DNA of 64,000 bases from positions 16,792,376 through 16,856,375 of the forward strand of contig NW_022098031.1 of assembly GCF_002288925.2 (NCBI RefSeq), written 5' to 3'. Below, piece after piece: positions 63,118 to 64,000 of this stretch. Position numbers and translations under genes: made by a program. Under the pieces are notes generated by a model. The model was not told where the DNA came from, did not search any database, and saw nothing but the letters and a program-made list of their open reading frames with translations. Source of the DNA: Delphinapterus leucas. Taxonomy: Eukaryota > Chordata > Mammalia > Artiodactyla > Monodontidae. Within the stretch, counting starts at the first letter, position 1, and every line of letters begins with the position of its first letter.

Positions 63118-64000
63118 TTTTATTATTTTTATTATTTTTTTAACATCTTTATTGGTGCATAATTACTTTACAATGGTGTGTCAGTTTCCGCTCCACAGCA
63201 AAGTGAATCAGCTATACATATACACACGCTCCCATATCTCTTCCCTCTTGCGTCTCCCTCCATCCCATCCACCCATCCCACCCCTGAAGGCGGTCATAAA
63301 GCACCGAGCCGATATCCCTGTACCATGCAGCTGCTTCCCACCAGCTATCTACCCCACATTTGTTAGTGTATATATGTCCATGCCTCTCTCCTGCCCTGTC
63401 ACAGCTCACCCTTCCCCCTCCCCATATCTTCAAGTCCATTCTCCAGTAGGTCTGTGTCTTTATTCCTGTCTTACCCCTAGGTTCTTCATGACATTTTTTT
63501 TTCTTACATTCCATATATATGTGTTTGTTAGCATACGATATTTGTCTTTCTCTGACTTACTTCACTCTGTATGACAGACTCTAGGTCTATCCACCTCATT
63601 ACAAATAGCTCTATTTCATTTCTTTTTATGGCTGAGTAATATTCCATTGTGTATATGTGCCACATCTTCTTTATCCATTCATCCGATGATGGGCACTTAG
63701 GTTGTTTCCATCTCCGGGCTATTGTAAATAAAGGTGCAATGAACATTTTGGAACATGACTCTTTTTGAATTTTGGTCTTCTCAGGGTATATGTCCAGTAG
63801 TGGGATTGCTGGGTCATATGGTAGTTCTATTTGTAGATTTTAAGGAACCTCCATACTGTTCTCCATACTGGCTGAACCAATTCACATTCCCACCAGCAGT
63901 GCAAGAGTGTTCCCTTTTCTCCACACCCTCTCCAGCATTTATTGTTTCTAGATTTTTTGATGATGACCATTCTGACTGGTGTGAGATGATATCTCATTGT
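63118..64000 (-). mobile_element. L1 LINE 3' end (3'UTR + ORF2 C-terminus), antisense, runs off edge
   Basis: On the minus strand the end of ORF2 (WKQPKCPSSDEWIKKM then TMEYYSAIKRNEIE, 63746-63528) is followed by a long 3'UTR with a G-rich block and a T-rich border near 63118. The rest of the element lies beyond 64000. Its 3'UTR differs from that of the L1 at 53947, so the two belong to different subfamilies. Confidence 0.92.
63264..63284 (-). other. G-quadruplex-type motif in L1 3'UTR
   Basis: On the minus strand four G runs of 4, 3, 3 and 3 are separated by loops of 1, 2 and 5 bases, which meets the usual quadruplex pattern. G-rich quadruplex-capable tracts in L1 3'UTRs are known in mammals. 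Confidence 0.75.

Noticed and set aside
63077..63574. 165-codon + strand frame at the right edge
   Set aside because: It is the reverse of an L1 3'UTR; the pyrimidine-rich sequence lacks stops by composition.

Overview
The window is nuclear DNA from a mammal, almost certainly a cetacean. It holds three tRNA-derived CHR-type SINEs (the 'CCTGGTGG.GCAGTGG' head), cetartiodactyl-type L1 3' ends, and a deep layer of older mammalian repeats (MIR, L2, MaLR LTRs, Tigger and hAT MITEs, L1M). No bacterial, phage or organellar gene is present, and there is no CRISPR array or rRNA gene.

The one protein gene I can support is TAFA2 (FAM19A2), on the + strand. Two internal coding exons (27176-27328 and 28456-28580) are separated by an 1127-bp intron. 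Together they encode the whole ten-cysteine secreted core, with the exact TAFA family spacing C-x7-CC-x13-C-x-C-x14-C-x11-C-x4-C-x5-C-x10-C. The signal-peptide exon and the last tiny coding exon were not found, so the rest of the window reads as two large flanking introns.

Layout: 1-2803, 5' half of an antisense L1 whose ORF2 lies off the left edge. 2804-5070, ancient antisense L1/HAL1-like sequence holding a CHR SINE. 5.1-23.9 kb, intron with many MIR and L2 pieces, MaLR LTRs, a Tigger MITE, a candidate ERV LTR and microsatellites. 23.9-25.2 kb, a long sense L2. 26.2-28.6 kb, the TAFA2 exon neighbourhood. 29-43 kb, intron with MIR, an L2 split by an MLT1 LTR, a hAT-like MITE, a CHR SINE with perfect target duplications and a second Tigger MITE. 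43.07-48.3 kb, an old sense L1M with its 5'UTR, two internal deletions and a nested CHR-2 SINE. 53.65-59.0 kb, an L2 split by a 4.9-kb antisense L1 with 13-bp target duplications. 63.1-64 kb, the 3' end of another antisense L1 that runs off the right edge.

The repeats act as a stratigraphy: L2/MIR first, then L1M and MaLR/MLT1, then the lineage-specific L1s and CHR SINEs. I found no convincing new biological system. The points most worth following are intron-retention reading frames at both TAFA2 donors, the nested insertions, the exact damage to the L1 reading frames, a diverged repeat family I cannot name, and a possible LTR with a polyadenylation signal.
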